The notes: a model not told the origin generated them from the letters alone. 61,437 nucleotides of DNA from CAZSCF01 sp964547585 (GCA_964547585.1 CAZJOI010000002.1:1-61437); one strand, 5' to 3'; positions 41,912 to 50,233 are shown, counted from the first letter of the stretch. Translations and numbers: made by a program.

Positions 41912-42058
41912 TATCCACCATTTCATTTATAAGGAGAGCCTGCCTGTCCGGTAGGCAGGGGCTGGGGTGAGGTATTTATGGCTGCAATAAAGCGCTGTAT
42001 CCACCCTCTCCTTTATAAGGAGAGGGCTGGGGTGAGGTATTTATGGCTCAAATAAAGC
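41912..42058. repeat. Tandem direct repeat, one copy carrying a 21-nt palindromic insertion
   Basis: Copy 1 (41912-41993, 82 nt) and copy 2 (41998-42058, 61 nt) are nearly identical apart from a 21-nt hairpin (41939-41959, CCTGCC/GGCAGG stem) present only in copy 1. Each ends with GGCTGGGGTGAGG followed by TATTTATGGCT. The rest of 41820-42237 holds two promoters and no gene. Confidence 0.8.
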
Positions 42059-42109
42059 AAATAACATATCTACGAACTACAAACTAAGAGCTACAAACCA
42101 TGAAAAAAG

Positions 42110-42138
42110 TTGACTTTTTCTCCAAAATATGCTAGTAT
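42110..42138 (+). promoter_or_regulatory. Promoter of the SPFH gene pair
   Basis: TTGACT, 17-nt spacer, TAGTAT preceded by TGC (extended -10). The roughly 95-nt leader contains a TTATCAG-ATGG-CTGATAA hairpin (42145-42162). Confidence 0.7.
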
Positions 42139-42237
42139 TACCAGTTATCAGATGGCTGATAATAAGGCGAGAGAATAGAGGGCCTTAGCCCTTTGACAAT
42201 AAAATATACTGAAATAAAACATATGGAGGAATAAAAA

Positions 42238-43095
42238 ATGGAAGTTATTATCATTGCTATTGGAATTGTTGTTTTTTTGGTGGCTTTTCTTTGGAATGTG
42301 CCATTTAGAGTCAGCAACATTTGCGTTGGTCTGCCTTGGAGTATCTTCAGTGGAAGAATGAAAAAAAACGAAAAAGATGCTATGGGACATTCTGTCCCCA
42401 TCCACAAGCCCTATACAGAAGGGCTCAACGTTAAGCCGCCATGGTGGTTTGTTGATGAGTACAGCAGAGAATTAAAAACTCTGCCAATCGACAAAAATTA
42501 TCAGGTTAAAAACTCAGGAACTATAATAATCAAGGGAACAATTCAATATAGAGTTTCCGCAATTGCAGCATATAGGTTCGCAGAGGTTGATGAGGACGGG
42601 ATAAAAAAAGGGATCATCAGCGAACTTGATCAAATCATTGGTGTGTTTCTTCTTTTAGGTAATATAGAAAAAGCCATTGAAAGCAGAGAGCAGATAAGTG
42701 CCAACCTTCTCAAACGATTTCGAGATCCATATCGTTCTGAAACTCGCCTAACAAGAAAACTTTTTGGAAAAGAGCTGGAGTATTCAGAACACTCATATGG
42801 TATTGAAATACTAAAGGCAAATATTGATGTTGTTGAACCGGCGGAAGACATCCGAAAAGAGCGGGACAAAATAAAGATCGAGGAATATCAACGCGAGGCA
42901 GAAAAGATTGAGATGGAAAATAGGCTCTCAAGAATGGCGGAGATAAAAAACGCATTTCCTAGTCTCTCCGATGCTCAAGTTCTTGAAGCTGTTCAAGTCT
43001 GGACAAAACAAGCCACCAAAAATATTCAGGATATTAGAATTTCTGATATGGATTCGATCCTGAAATTTGTGGGAGAATTTTTTGCAAAAAAATAA
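42238..43095 (+). CDS. SPFH/band-7 domain membrane protein
   Basis: 285 residues. One N-terminal membrane helix (EVIIIAIGIVVFLVAFLWNV) is followed by an SPFH-like beta/alpha domain (about 70-200: IKGTIQYRVSAIAAYRFAEVDED) and a charged coiled-coil region (EPAEDIRKERDKIKIEEYQREAE). SPFH proteins (stomatin, flotillin, HflK types) build membrane-bound oligomeric cages that organise proteases or lipids. A TGGAGG SD precedes the ATG. The next gene follows 13 nt later and also has a helix plus coiled coil, so the two may form one complex. GC is higher than in the housekeeping genes nearby. Confidence 0.75.
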   Translation: MEVIIIAIGIVVFLVAFLWNVPFRVSNICVGLPWSIFSGRMKKNEKDAMGHSVPIHKPYTEGLNVKPPWWFVDEYSRELKTLPIDKNYQVKNSGTIIIKGTIQYRVSAIAAYRFAEVDEDGIKKGIISELDQIIGVFLLLGNIEKAIESREQISANLLKRFRDPYRSETRLTRKLFGKELEYSEHSYGIEILKANIDVVEPAEDIRKERDKIKIEEYQREAEKIEMENRLSRMAEIKNAFPSLSDAQVLEAVQVWTKQATKNIQDIRISDMDSILKFVGEFFAKK

Positions 43096-43108
43096 CAAGG
43101 AGGAGCTT

Positions 43109-43948
43109 ATGGTTTTCATGTTTCTAGCTATAATTGTTGTGATTAGCGGACTTTTTCTGGGATTTGTTTATTACTTCAGATCTCAGGAAAGGAAAGAAAA
43201 GAAAAAAGAGGGAGAGGACAAAAAAGAACAGAAAAGAACCCTCCCGATTTGGTCCAAACGGATTATAGTCGTCGGAATTATCGTCTCGATCTTCTTTGTT
43301 TCTTATTTTATCTACGGAAAGATGGAGGAGGAAAAAGAAGTTGAGAGAGTATCGGCAGAAAATGCCGCCCTTGCAGTCAAGGCTGCAGAAGAGGCAAAAG
43401 AAGCGGCTGCCCAAAAAGCTCTCGCTGAAGCTCAAATTGAACGAGAGGCGAAGGAAGCCAAGGCAGATCTTCAGGATTATAAGAAGCACCTGGCAATTCC
43501 TGAAGATGAGTTGCAAGAGCGACTCAGGGAATATGTTGCTCGTAAAGGCAACATCAACTTGCTTGATAAGCATTGCCAAAAACTTTGGCAGGAATATCAA
43601 ATAAGCAGAGCCGCCGCCAAAAAAGCCGCGGAAGAGAAATTCAATGAATCCCTAAGGGGAGAATGGAATCTCTCTTATGAAAAGCCCTCGGGGTATTCCG
43701 GAAGAACAAAAAAACGGCTGTTTAATTTCAAAATAGCTGTTACGGAAACTGGAAACAGCCTCCAAATGTCCCGAGGTTCTCTTGTTTTCACTGGAGAAAA
43801 AACGAGAGATGGTCATTACGAGGGAACATGGACAGATGGTCCGGATGAGGGAAAATTCCATTCCCTCGCGTTCTCCAAGAACGTTGCCACCTTCACAAGC
43901 GTTACCGCAGGTGGCACAGAAATTCCGATGAAACTTTATCGGAATTAA
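43109..43948 (+). CDS. Hypothetical two-helix membrane protein with coiled coil
   Basis: 279 residues from the ATG at 43109, chosen because AGGAGG lies 6 nt upstream; an open frame further upstream overlaps the SPFH gene. Two membrane helices (about 1-23 and 51-70) flank a Lys/Glu-rich cytoplasmic loop. Then comes an Ala/Glu/Lys coiled coil (about 73-135), a helical part, and a C-terminal beta domain of about 85 residues (RGEWNLSYEKPSGYSGRTKK to the end) that resembles lipocalin-like or avidin-like small barrels in pattern (GHYEGTWTDG). I do not recognise the family. It is the second gene of the SPFH unit. Confidence 0.6.
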   Translation: MVFMFLAIIVVISGLFLGFVYYFRSQERKEKKKEGEDKKEQKRTLPIWSKRIIVVGIIVSIFFVSYFIYGKMEEEKEVERVSAENAALAVKAAEEAKEAAAQKALAEAQIEREAKEAKADLQDYKKHLAIPEDELQERLREYVARKGNINLLDKHCQKLWQEYQISRAAAKKAAEEKFNESLRGEWNLSYEKPSGYSGRTKKRLFNFKIAVTETGNSLQMSRGSLVFTGEKTRDGHYEGTWTDGPDEGKFHSLAFSKNVATFTSVTAGGTEIPMKLYRN

Positions 43949-43952
43949 GCAA

Positions 43953-43990
43953 AAAAAACGCCAGCAGATCATTGGATCTCTGGCGTTTTT
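43953..43990. terminator. Bidirectional terminator after the SPFH pair
   Basis: AAAACGCCAG pairs with CTGGCGTTTT with an inner AGATC/GATCT extension. It has A-runs and T-runs on both sides and so serves the convergent pilin cluster as well. Confidence 0.9.
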
Positions 43991-44010
43991 TAATTTTCAA
44001 AAAATATTTT

Positions 44011-44760
44011 CTAAAACCAAAGCGTACCTTGCAATGCCAAATTGATGGCTTGAATAATAATAAATCCAGCCAGAGCAACTGTAATTCCTAAAATAGAATA
44101 GGTCATATTCTTTTTGGCCGTTTCCGCTAGCTCTTCATTGGAATAGGCTAACAAATATTGAATCCCTGATATGACAAAACCCATAAGCGCCAGCACTCCA
44201 ATAATTCCCAAGAGCCAAGTCAGCAAGTTAGTCAAAACGCCTTTGATCGTATTATTCGGTAAACCCAAATTCTCTGGGATATCTATTCTGCCTAAAGGTT
44301 GAACTTTATCTCCTGTTCCGCCTCCTTCTCCTGGAGAAGGCGTTTTATCTCCTCCGTCATCTTCTTTTTTAGTATCATCACTACCAGTTTTTGCATCAGC
44401 CGCACAACATCGCAAACTTACGCCGCTACAATTATACTCCCCGCCTGACACAAAAGAATATCCAGAAGGACAAGTAGCCATTGACGCTTCCATGCATGTA
44501 CCCTTATCTCCTGTCCCACAAACTGCTCCCTTGCCTACCGAAACATCATCCTTGCAACATCTATATCCACTCACACAATCCTCTCCACCTGTCCAATGCG
44601 AAGAACCATCAGGGCAAGAAAAAGATCCTGAATAGCAAATACCCTTATCACTTTCTCCGCAGCCCTCACCAGGACCTCTATCCGCTGCCTTAGCTGAAAA
44701 ACTTCCTACAAAAAAAACTAAAGCAATACAAGAGAAAAAAATAAATAACTTATTTTTCAT
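44011..44760 (-). CDS. Pilin-core protein with two N-terminal six-Cys modules
   Basis: 249 residues from the ATG at 44760, chosen because a signal peptide starts there (MKNKLFIFFSCIALVFFVGS). The mature part begins with two six-cysteine modules (CGESDKGIC..CC and CGTGDKGTC..CC, about residues 35-115), a Gly/Asp/Lys linker, and then two membrane helices of the VirB2/TrbC pilin type separated by LAYSNEELAETAKKNMTYS. In VirB2 pilins both ends face out, so the cysteines would be outside and could form disulphides. It is the last gene of the pilin cluster. Function (pilus tip, adhesin or secretion) is inference. Confidence 0.7.
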   Translation of the reverse strand: MKNKLFIFFSCIALVFFVGSFSAKAADRGPGEGCGESDKGICYSGSFSCPDGSSHWTGGEDCVSGYRCCKDDVSVGKGAVCGTGDKGTCMEASMATCPSGYSFVSGGEYNCSGVSLRCCAADAKTGSDDTKKEDDGGDKTPSPGEGGGTGDKVQPLGRIDIPENLGLPNNTIKGVLTNLLTWLLGIIGVLALMGFVISGIQYLLAYSNEELAETAKKNMTYSILGITVALAGFIIIQAINLALQGTLWF

Positions 44761-44770
44761 AACAACTTTT

Positions 44771-44826
44771 GAGGTTCGACCTCTTTCAGCCGTTTTAGTC
44801 GTTTTAGTCGAGAGAGGTCGAACCTC
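44771..44826. repeat. Inverted repeat between pilin genes
   Basis: Perfect 14-bp arms 44771-44784 and 44813-44826 (GAGGTTCGACCTCT) around a 28-nt centre with tandem CGTTTTAGT words. Confidence 0.85.
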
Positions 44827-44848
44827 TTTAATTACATAAATAAAAAAA

Positions 44849-45301
44849 CTAAAAATTTGTTCCACTATTGAGTGCCGTATTAATTGCTTGAATTATTACC
44901 AATCCTACTAGCCCAACTATTATTCCAATCGCTGAATAAGTCATGGCTGTTTTGGCTTTTTCTATCATATTATCATTACCGGAAGAAAGTACATACATTA
45001 TCCCAGCAATCACAAAACCAATAAGACCCAAAAAGCCAAAAATCATCAAGACCCAAGATAGAATGTTTCTAATAATTCCCGAAATAGAACCGCTTGGCAA
45101 ACCAAAACCCATCAAATCACCAACGTTCCATCCGCTTCCCCCACCTCCGCCATTGAAACTTCCGCCAAAGCAAAACCCTCCAGTGCAAACACTCCCGCCT
45201 CCACTCACTCCATTTTGATTAATATTTAACCCGAAAGCAGCCGAAGAAATTTGCGGCACCAAAAAAATCACAACCATCAACAAGAAAATTATTTTTTTCA
45301 T
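44849..45301 (-). CDS. VirB2-like pilin with Gly-rich N-terminus
   Basis: 150 residues. Signal peptide (MKKIIFLLMVVIFLVPQISSA), a Gly/Ser-rich mature N-terminus with two cysteines (CTGGFC), then two membrane helices joined by LSSGNDNMIEKAKTAMTYS, the pilin-core loop seen in all five cluster proteins. VirB2-type pilins polymerise into conjugative or DNA-uptake pili; in CPR bacteria such genes occur without a full type IV secretion system. No VirB4 or VirB6 gene is in this window. It lies between the 45869 pilin and the Cys-module pilin. Confidence 0.75.
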   Translation of the reverse strand: MKKIIFLLMVVIFLVPQISSAAFGLNINQNGVSGGGSVCTGGFCFGGSFNGGGGGSGWNVGDLMGFGLPSGSISGIIRNILSWVLMIFGFLGLIGFVIAGIMYVLSSGNDNMIEKAKTAMTYSAIGIIVGLVGLVIIQAINTALNSGTNF

Positions 45302-45399
45302 TTTTTTGTTTTTTAATATTTTATATTAATCCTTTTTGTTTCTATTATTATACCACGAATTTTTATCTTGCCAAAAATAAAAAACGACCTGTGGATAAG

Positions 45400-45473
45400 T
45401 CCCTCACTAATTTTGCATCAGCACCTTTAGTGCTAAATTTGGCCAGAGGCCAACATGCAAAATAAGTGAGGGA
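45400..45473. repeat. Inverted repeat between pilin genes, TCCCTCAC type
   Basis: 19-nt arms 45400-45418 and 45455-45473 match with one mismatch around a 36-nt centre with two small hairpins. Outer bases (AAAACGACC at 45381-45389, GGTCGTTTT at 45481-45489) extend the pairing. A TGTGGATAA word is at 45390-45398. Confidence 0.8.
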
Positions 45474-45512
45474 TAAGTCCCGGTCGTTTTTAAAAAATAT
45501 ATTTTTTGAAAA

Positions 45513-45869
45513 CTAGAAACTTGAGCTTGTTCCGCCCAACATTGAACTAGCAGCACGAATGATTACTAGGCCAACCAAGGCTACGATAACTCCAATAATC
45601 GAATAGGTCATAGCACTTTTGGCAGAATCAATTTTACCTTCATCTCCAGCTGCGGTCAGATATAGAATGCCTGCAATGGCAAAACCGATGACACCCAAAA
45701 CTCCCACGATTCCCAAGATCCAATTCATGATATTTTTGATAATATCAGAAACTTTTCCTTCCGGTAGATTGGTACCTGTTGGAGCTGCAAACTGAGCCAT
45801 AGCCAAGCCTGGTAAAGTCATAAGGGCTACGGATAATGCACCTGAGGCTGCTCTAATTTTACTTTTCAT
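45513..45869 (-). CDS. VirB2-like pilin
   Basis: 118 residues from the ATG at 45869, set by a strong AGGAGG at SD distance; the frame extends to 45896 without such a signal. Signal peptide (KSKIRAASGALSVALMTLPGLAMA), short mature N-terminus, then two membrane helices with the loop TAAGDEGKIDSAKSAMTYS. It is the simplest and most canonical pilin of the cluster and may be the main subunit. A solo copy of the 3446-type repeat arm (45886-45904) lies 16 nt before the start. Confidence 0.8.
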   Translation of the reverse strand: MKSKIRAASGALSVALMTLPGLAMAQFAAPTGTNLPEGKVSDIIKNIMNWILGIVGVLGVIGFAIAGILYLTAAGDEGKIDSAKSAMTYSIIGVIVALVGLVIIRAASSMLGGTSSSF

Positions 45870-45885
45870 AAGACACCTCCTTCCA

Positions 45886-45904
45886 TCCCTCACCATTTCT
45901 CGGC
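45886..45904 (-). repeat. Solo arm of the rpsF-ssb inverted repeat
   Basis: 18 of 19 bases match the arm 3446-3464. On the minus strand it ends 16 nt before the pilin ATG, the same placement as the right arm before ssb. Confidence 0.8.
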
Positions 45905-45978
45905 TTTTGCCGCAGGCAAGGATTTTATTAATATTATTCTACTTTTTAAAATTATTCGTCAATCGTCAATCACAAATC

Positions 45979-46623
45979 CTACGCTGCTCCCAGAAGTGCT
46001 GCAATTTGTTTCACCAGAATCAGAGCTCCAAAGGCAATCAAAATTCCAATCAAGGCGCTGCCAATAATTTTCTTAGCCATTTCCACTCTCTCTTCACTGC
46101 CATACGCAGTCACATACATTACTCCTCCAACTACTAGCGCAATTATACCAAGAATACCAATAACCGACAATAGAAAATTGATAACACTAATCGCAATATC
46201 TCTGAAAGAATAAGCATTGTTTACAATTTCATCTGCATTGGCACCCGTGGCGCCTCCACCTAATACTAATTTTATTTGTTTCAAAAAAGACGGTGCCGCT
46301 AAAATAATAGCTAGCCCAATTAATGCTCCGCCAATTGTTGTTTTGGCCCGAGTAATCATCGTTTCGTTTCCCGAAGAAAACATATACATTATTCCTCCAA
46401 CTATAATAATGATAATGGCAATGAGCGCCAGAAAACTTTGCAGATTTACCAGCACCGCCACCAAAACTTCTGATAGAGAATTATAGCCAAGTGGATTAAT
46501 AAACTCTGTTGGTGCTGGTGTTGGTGTTGCTGTTGCTGTTTCACTCTCTGCAGCAGTCGCTTCTGAAAAAACAAAAAATGTTACCAAAAAAATTATTAGA
46601 AATAGTACTTTACTTTTTTTCAT
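45979..46623 (-). CDS. Tandem double pilin-core protein
   Basis: 214 residues. Signal peptide (about 1-24), Thr/Pro-rich spacer, then two pilin-type helix pairs in tandem. The first has loop FSSGNETMITRAKTTIGGA (about residues 80-98) and the second has TAYGSEERVEMAKKIIGSA (about 170-188). A duplication of the pilin core in one chain is unusual; it could act as an inner-membrane platform or as a special subunit. It lies between the 476-residue Cys-rich pilin and the simple pilin on the same strand. Confidence 0.7.
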   Translation of the reverse strand: MKKSKVLFLIIFLVTFFVFSEATAAESETATATPTPAPTEFINPLGYNSLSEVLVAVLVNLQSFLALIAIIIIIVGGIMYMFSSGNETMITRAKTTIGGALIGLAIILAAPSFLKQIKLVLGGGATGANADEIVNNAYSFRDIAISVINFLLSVIGILGIIALVVGGVMYVTAYGSEERVEMAKKIIGSALIGILIAFGALILVKQIAALLGAA

Positions 46624-46688
46624 TTTTATCGCTTACCTCGTTAAATTTCTTATGAAAAAAATATTTAACTGGTATTTAAAAAATTATT

Positions 46689-48119
46689 TTATTTTTTCAC
46701 GCAACATTTAGTAAAGTTCCAAAGCGTTTGTTTTATTCCCTTAACTTTGCAAGAAGTTCCGCCACTTTTTAACCATTCCCATCCATCAGGACACGACTCC
46801 TCAGCACCTCCTAACAACGTGCAAACACCTGCCGCCCCTGTTCCACAGCTATAGTACTGTTTCCCATTAGCATCCTTTTTGATTGTATCTGATTCCAATA
46901 TACAACAGTTTGTAAATCCATCGAAAATACTTTCGCTCTCACAGTTTTTTCCTCCGCTCATCGGGATATACTTATCTGGACAATTAATATAACCTCCATT
47001 ATAAATACACGTTCCTCTGTCTCCATCGCCACAAGCGACATTTGTATTTATCACATTTTTGCTTATCTCGGTTTTTCCTTTGGTTTTTTCTTTACCAGTT
47101 GCTTCTCCGGTTGCATTGCTATTAGCGCTTGTTGTGCTTGAACTTGCCGTGCTACAGCTGAACGTATACCAATTAGTTTTTTGTAGACTCGCCCATAAGT
47201 CTGATCTTGTTGGTAAAACATTCAAAATTATATTCACAATCAGCCACGCTCCCAAGACTATGGCGAAACCAATCAAACTCGCACCAATAAACTTTTTGGC
47301 TGATTCCATCATACCGCTGTCTCCCGCCGAAATCATATACATCGCCCCGCCAACAAAAATTCCCACAAAAGCTAGTGTGGTTACCAGATACAGCCCATAC
47401 AAAAATATCCGTTGAATTCCAACAATCAGATGACAAAGAGTGCAAGGCCCCGTCGCATCCGTTCCACAAGGAACAATGCCATTGAAAGTTGGCTTATCTA
47501 AATTAAGCCCACTTGATTTTTTGACGACAGGATCTTTAGAATTTTTGGAATTTGATGTGCTCCCAATAGAAGACGCGTATTTAGCTGCTTCGCGTCCATA
47601 ATATCCATTTGATGCGATAGTACCGCAATCTATACCAGATGGCTTTTCTTCTTTGCAATATTTCGCCATATTATCAAGATACGTTTGCATATCAGTACAA
47701 GCTTCAGCTTCGAATTGATTTTTGCATTGTTCAAGAATCTCTGTGTCATTTTTGTGAGTACAGCCAGTTTGTTTTTCGCCATCCGATTGACCACTTGTAC
47801 ATTGAGAAGGATAAACGGATTGGTTGATTGGTTTTTCCGATACCGTAGTCTCATTTAATACTTGGTCATCCTTACTTATTTCCGAACTATCTGCGTTTAT
47901 AGTTTCTCCAACTATATCACAGATCTTTGTTGGTTTTCCATTGACACTTTTTAATTGACACTTGCCAGTCTTGTCTCCAATAGTACATTCGCTATACATT
48001 GCCACACTCTCAGGACAGGCTGCCGTATATTCAACTGCCGAAACAAAATCATTTGCAAAAAAAAGACAAATGACACAAAAAGTTATTGTTAAAAAAAATT
48101 TTATATTTTTATCCATCAT
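46689..48119 (-). CDS. Large pilin-core protein with two C-terminal six-Cys modules
   Basis: 476 residues. Signal peptide (about 1-28), then an N-terminal Cys-rich part of about 195 residues with a different cysteine pattern, then a pilin-core helix pair (about 230-310) with loop ISAGDSGMMESAKKFIGAS, then a Ser/Thr linker, then two modules of the C-x7-C..C..C..CC type (CGDGDRGTC and CGTGAAGVC) ending CCVKK. The same module appears at the N-terminus of the 44011-44760 protein, so the two probably share a role outside the cell. It starts 8 nt after the lipoprotein gene, so they are co-transcribed. Confidence 0.7.
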   Translation of the reverse strand: MMDKNIKFFLTITFCVICLFFANDFVSAVEYTAACPESVAMYSECTIGDKTGKCQLKSVNGKPTKICDIVGETINADSSEISKDDQVLNETTVSEKPINQSVYPSQCTSGQSDGEKQTGCTHKNDTEILEQCKNQFEAEACTDMQTYLDNMAKYCKEEKPSGIDCGTIASNGYYGREAAKYASSIGSTSNSKNSKDPVVKKSSGLNLDKPTFNGIVPCGTDATGPCTLCHLIVGIQRIFLYGLYLVTTLAFVGIFVGGAMYMISAGDSGMMESAKKFIGASLIGFAIVLGAWLIVNIILNVLPTRSDLWASLQKTNWYTFSCSTASSSTTSANSNATGEATGKEKTKGKTEISKNVINTNVACGDGDRGTCIYNGGYINCPDKYIPMSGGKNCESESIFDGFTNCCILESDTIKKDANGKQYYSCGTGAAGVCTLLGGAEESCPDGWEWLKSGGTSCKVKGIKQTLWNFTKCCVKK

Positions 48120-48127
48120 AAATTTGC

Positions 48128-49558
48128 TTACTTTTGCATTAATTGTGTCACTCTTATGCCAGCCGATTTGATAGCTTCACGAACCGTAGACTTCCCTTTA
48201 TTAACTTCGTCAATCATGTTTAGAAAAATTGCTTCTATTGCCTCGGGATCGGCTTGATACCAGCTTCTAGCTGTCAAATTTTGTACAGCAAAAGTTCCCA
48301 TAATTGGATCATTTTTTTGTCTTTCAATCAGATCTCTGCGAGCCGCTGGGTTATAGGTTTTTTTCAAATACTCTACTGTCGGATCGTAATCCATTGGTAT
48401 GGCTCCTTTTTGTTTGGCCACATCCAATGACGTTCCAATGTTTTTAGTTGTCAAAAAGGAAATAAGCTTCCAAGCCTCGGCTGTGCGTATTTCATTACTG
48501 ACTGCTGCTAAATTTTTAGTTTTTAAATAATTTACATCTGCCGTTTTATTTTTTGAAACTGCAAAAGCCCAATAATTAGCATAGTTTATCGTCTGATTAC
48601 CCTCTAATTGCGGTAGTGGAGCAATGCTGAAATTCAGATTTGGAGACTTGGATTGAATTGTAGCTATATTCCAAGAATAGCTCAACATCATCGCTGCCCA
48701 ACCTTCAGAAAAAGCATCCAAAGAATAATGCGAATCCATATTCCAGGAATACATCGACGAAGAATTATTGGCAAATTGAGTATAAAAATCCAAAGCATTT
48801 TCTCCAGCTGAAACATCCTTCTCTCCGCTCCTGACAACATTATCAAAAAGAGCGATACCTCTGGGCAGATCCGCCATCTGCGTCCCTCCTTGTAGCATCA
48901 AAGCAGAAACAATATCCACCGAACGATTAATATTATAGGCAGTTCCCATAACTGCACCCGATCTGGTTACTTTATTGCCAGCAGACACGCGAGTCATCTT
49001 CTTGGAATCACTGACAAACTCCTCCCAGGTAGTTGGAGGTGAAACAATCCCCGCTTCATTCAAAAGATCACTATTATAAAATAAGGCCAAAGTATTAATG
49101 CTCAGAGGCGCAGCATATGGCTGACCTTGATACAAAAAATCGTCCACCGCAACATCTACAAAATTTTCCCTGAATCTTTTTTCATCTAAAATTTGCGTTG
49201 GAGCTGGAACCACCTTATCACCAAAAATAGGTAGCCAGGTATTATGAATGAGGAAAATATCCGGACCCTGGCCGGCTGCCAAAGCATCTAGTAATTCTTT
49301 TTTGTAAGTATCCGGAGTAAATTTTCGATAATTAATCCGAGATACATTATTATTTACGTAAGTAGTATAGACACTAAAAATGTCACTATAGACATCGCTG
49401 TCATCGAAAAGACCCCAGACTTCTAACTCAACAGTGTATCTTTGTTGAGCAGCTGGTTTACATCCACAACCCGAAAGAAAAATAACAACAAACATCAGCA
49501 AAAAAGAAGCTACAATTTTTTGTTTTGCTTTTACCCTGTAAGAATTTTTTTTGTTCAT
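48128..49558 (-). CDS. Extracellular solute-binding lipoprotein (ABC sugar type)
   Basis: 476 residues. N-terminal basic region and membrane segment end in a lipobox (FLSGC, Cys31). The mature protein has the family-1 solute-binding pattern: LEVWGLFDDSDVY, GPDIFLIHNTWLP, a conserved FYNSDLLNEAGI.PPTTWEEF segment, and FSIAPLPQLEGN. Such proteins deliver sugars or oligosaccharides to ABC permeases; no permease gene is nearby. It is the first gene of the pilin cluster, 8 nt before the next start, an unexpected partnership. Confidence 0.88.
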   Translation of the reverse strand: MNKKNSYRVKAKQKIVASFLLMFVVIFLSGCGCKPAAQQRYTVELEVWGLFDDSDVYSDIFSVYTTYVNNNVSRINYRKFTPDTYKKELLDALAAGQGPDIFLIHNTWLPIFGDKVVPAPTQILDEKRFRENFVDVAVDDFLYQGQPYAAPLSINTLALFYNSDLLNEAGIVSPPTTWEEFVSDSKKMTRVSAGNKVTRSGAVMGTAYNINRSVDIVSALMLQGGTQMADLPRGIALFDNVVRSGEKDVSAGENALDFYTQFANNSSSMYSWNMDSHYSLDAFSEGWAAMMLSYSWNIATIQSKSPNLNFSIAPLPQLEGNQTINYANYWAFAVSKNKTADVNYLKTKNLAAVSNEIRTAEAWKLISFLTTKNIGTSLDVAKQKGAIPMDYDPTVEYLKKTYNPAARRDLIERQKNDPIMGTFAVQNLTARSWYQADPEAIEAIFLNMIDEVNKGKSTVREAIKSAGIRVTQLMQK

Positions 49559-49645
49559 AGTGTAAGTTGTATTCTATAATTTAACACTTTTACAAACCAC
49601 ATTAGATTTAGCCTAAAAAATATTTCTAATGGGGGGGCTTTATCT

Positions 49646-50233
49646 TCATACGGCTTCAAATATTAACCCATAATGAAAATTACCAGCACTTACTTCTTTT
49701 GAAAGTCTAAAACCCTTTTTCTGAGCCAACTCCGTTACACTTTCCTTGTATATTCTGAGTTTCTTTTCTGGACCGATTGAAAAGTCTTCGGAGCTCCATT
49801 CTACGATCAAAATTTTTCCGCCAATTTTTAAAATTCTTCTAGCCTCTTTTATTACTTGGTCTTTATTCTTGTTTTGAAAAAGCATGTCTTTCATGATTAC
49901 ATAGTCAACACTTTCGTTTTCAAGACCGGAACCACCCTCATTTTCTAGGTTTACCCTCTTAGCTACAACATTATTCAGGCCCAGAGATTTGGCTTTACTC
50001 AGTACCGCTTCCAGCTTCTGAGAGATTACATCCAAGGCATAAACTGTTCCGCTGCCATCAATCTTTTTAGCAATCGGCAAAGTAAAATAGCCAGCCCCCG
50101 ATCCAAAATCGGCCACGATCATTTCTTTCTGCAAATCAAGTTGCGCTATAACACTCTCTGGATCAATAAACTTCGCCGTAAAAAAAGATTGCCTATCTAT
50201 TTCTCCCTCCTGAGAATTTTCATTGATTAACAT
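49646..50233 (-). CDS. Class I SAM-dependent methyltransferase
   Basis: 195 residues. Motif I (VADFGSGAGYFTLPIA, about residues 40-55), the acidic end of strand 2 (VYALDVIS) and motif IV (VDYVIMKDMLFQ) fit the UbiE/Methyltransf_11 or arsenite-methyltransferase-like group; the substrate cannot be told. The N-terminal FFTAKFIDPESVIAQL precedes the fold. It is a single gene, divergent from the UvrD-type helicase gene, with its terminator not obvious. No SD is seen. Confidence 0.85.
   Translation of the reverse strand: MLINENSQEGEIDRQSFFTAKFIDPESVIAQLDLQKEMIVADFGSGAGYFTLPIAKKIDGSGTVYALDVISQKLEAVLSKAKSLGLNNVVAKRVNLENEGGSGLENESVDYVIMKDMLFQNKNKDQVIKEARRILKIGGKILIVEWSSEDFSIGPEKKLRIYKESVTELAQKKGFRLSKEVSAGNFHYGLIFEAV

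Noticed and set aside
10265..45398. DnaA-box-like words as a replication origin
   Set aside because: They are spread over 35 kb rather than clustered, and no dnaA, dnaN or rpmH gene is present.
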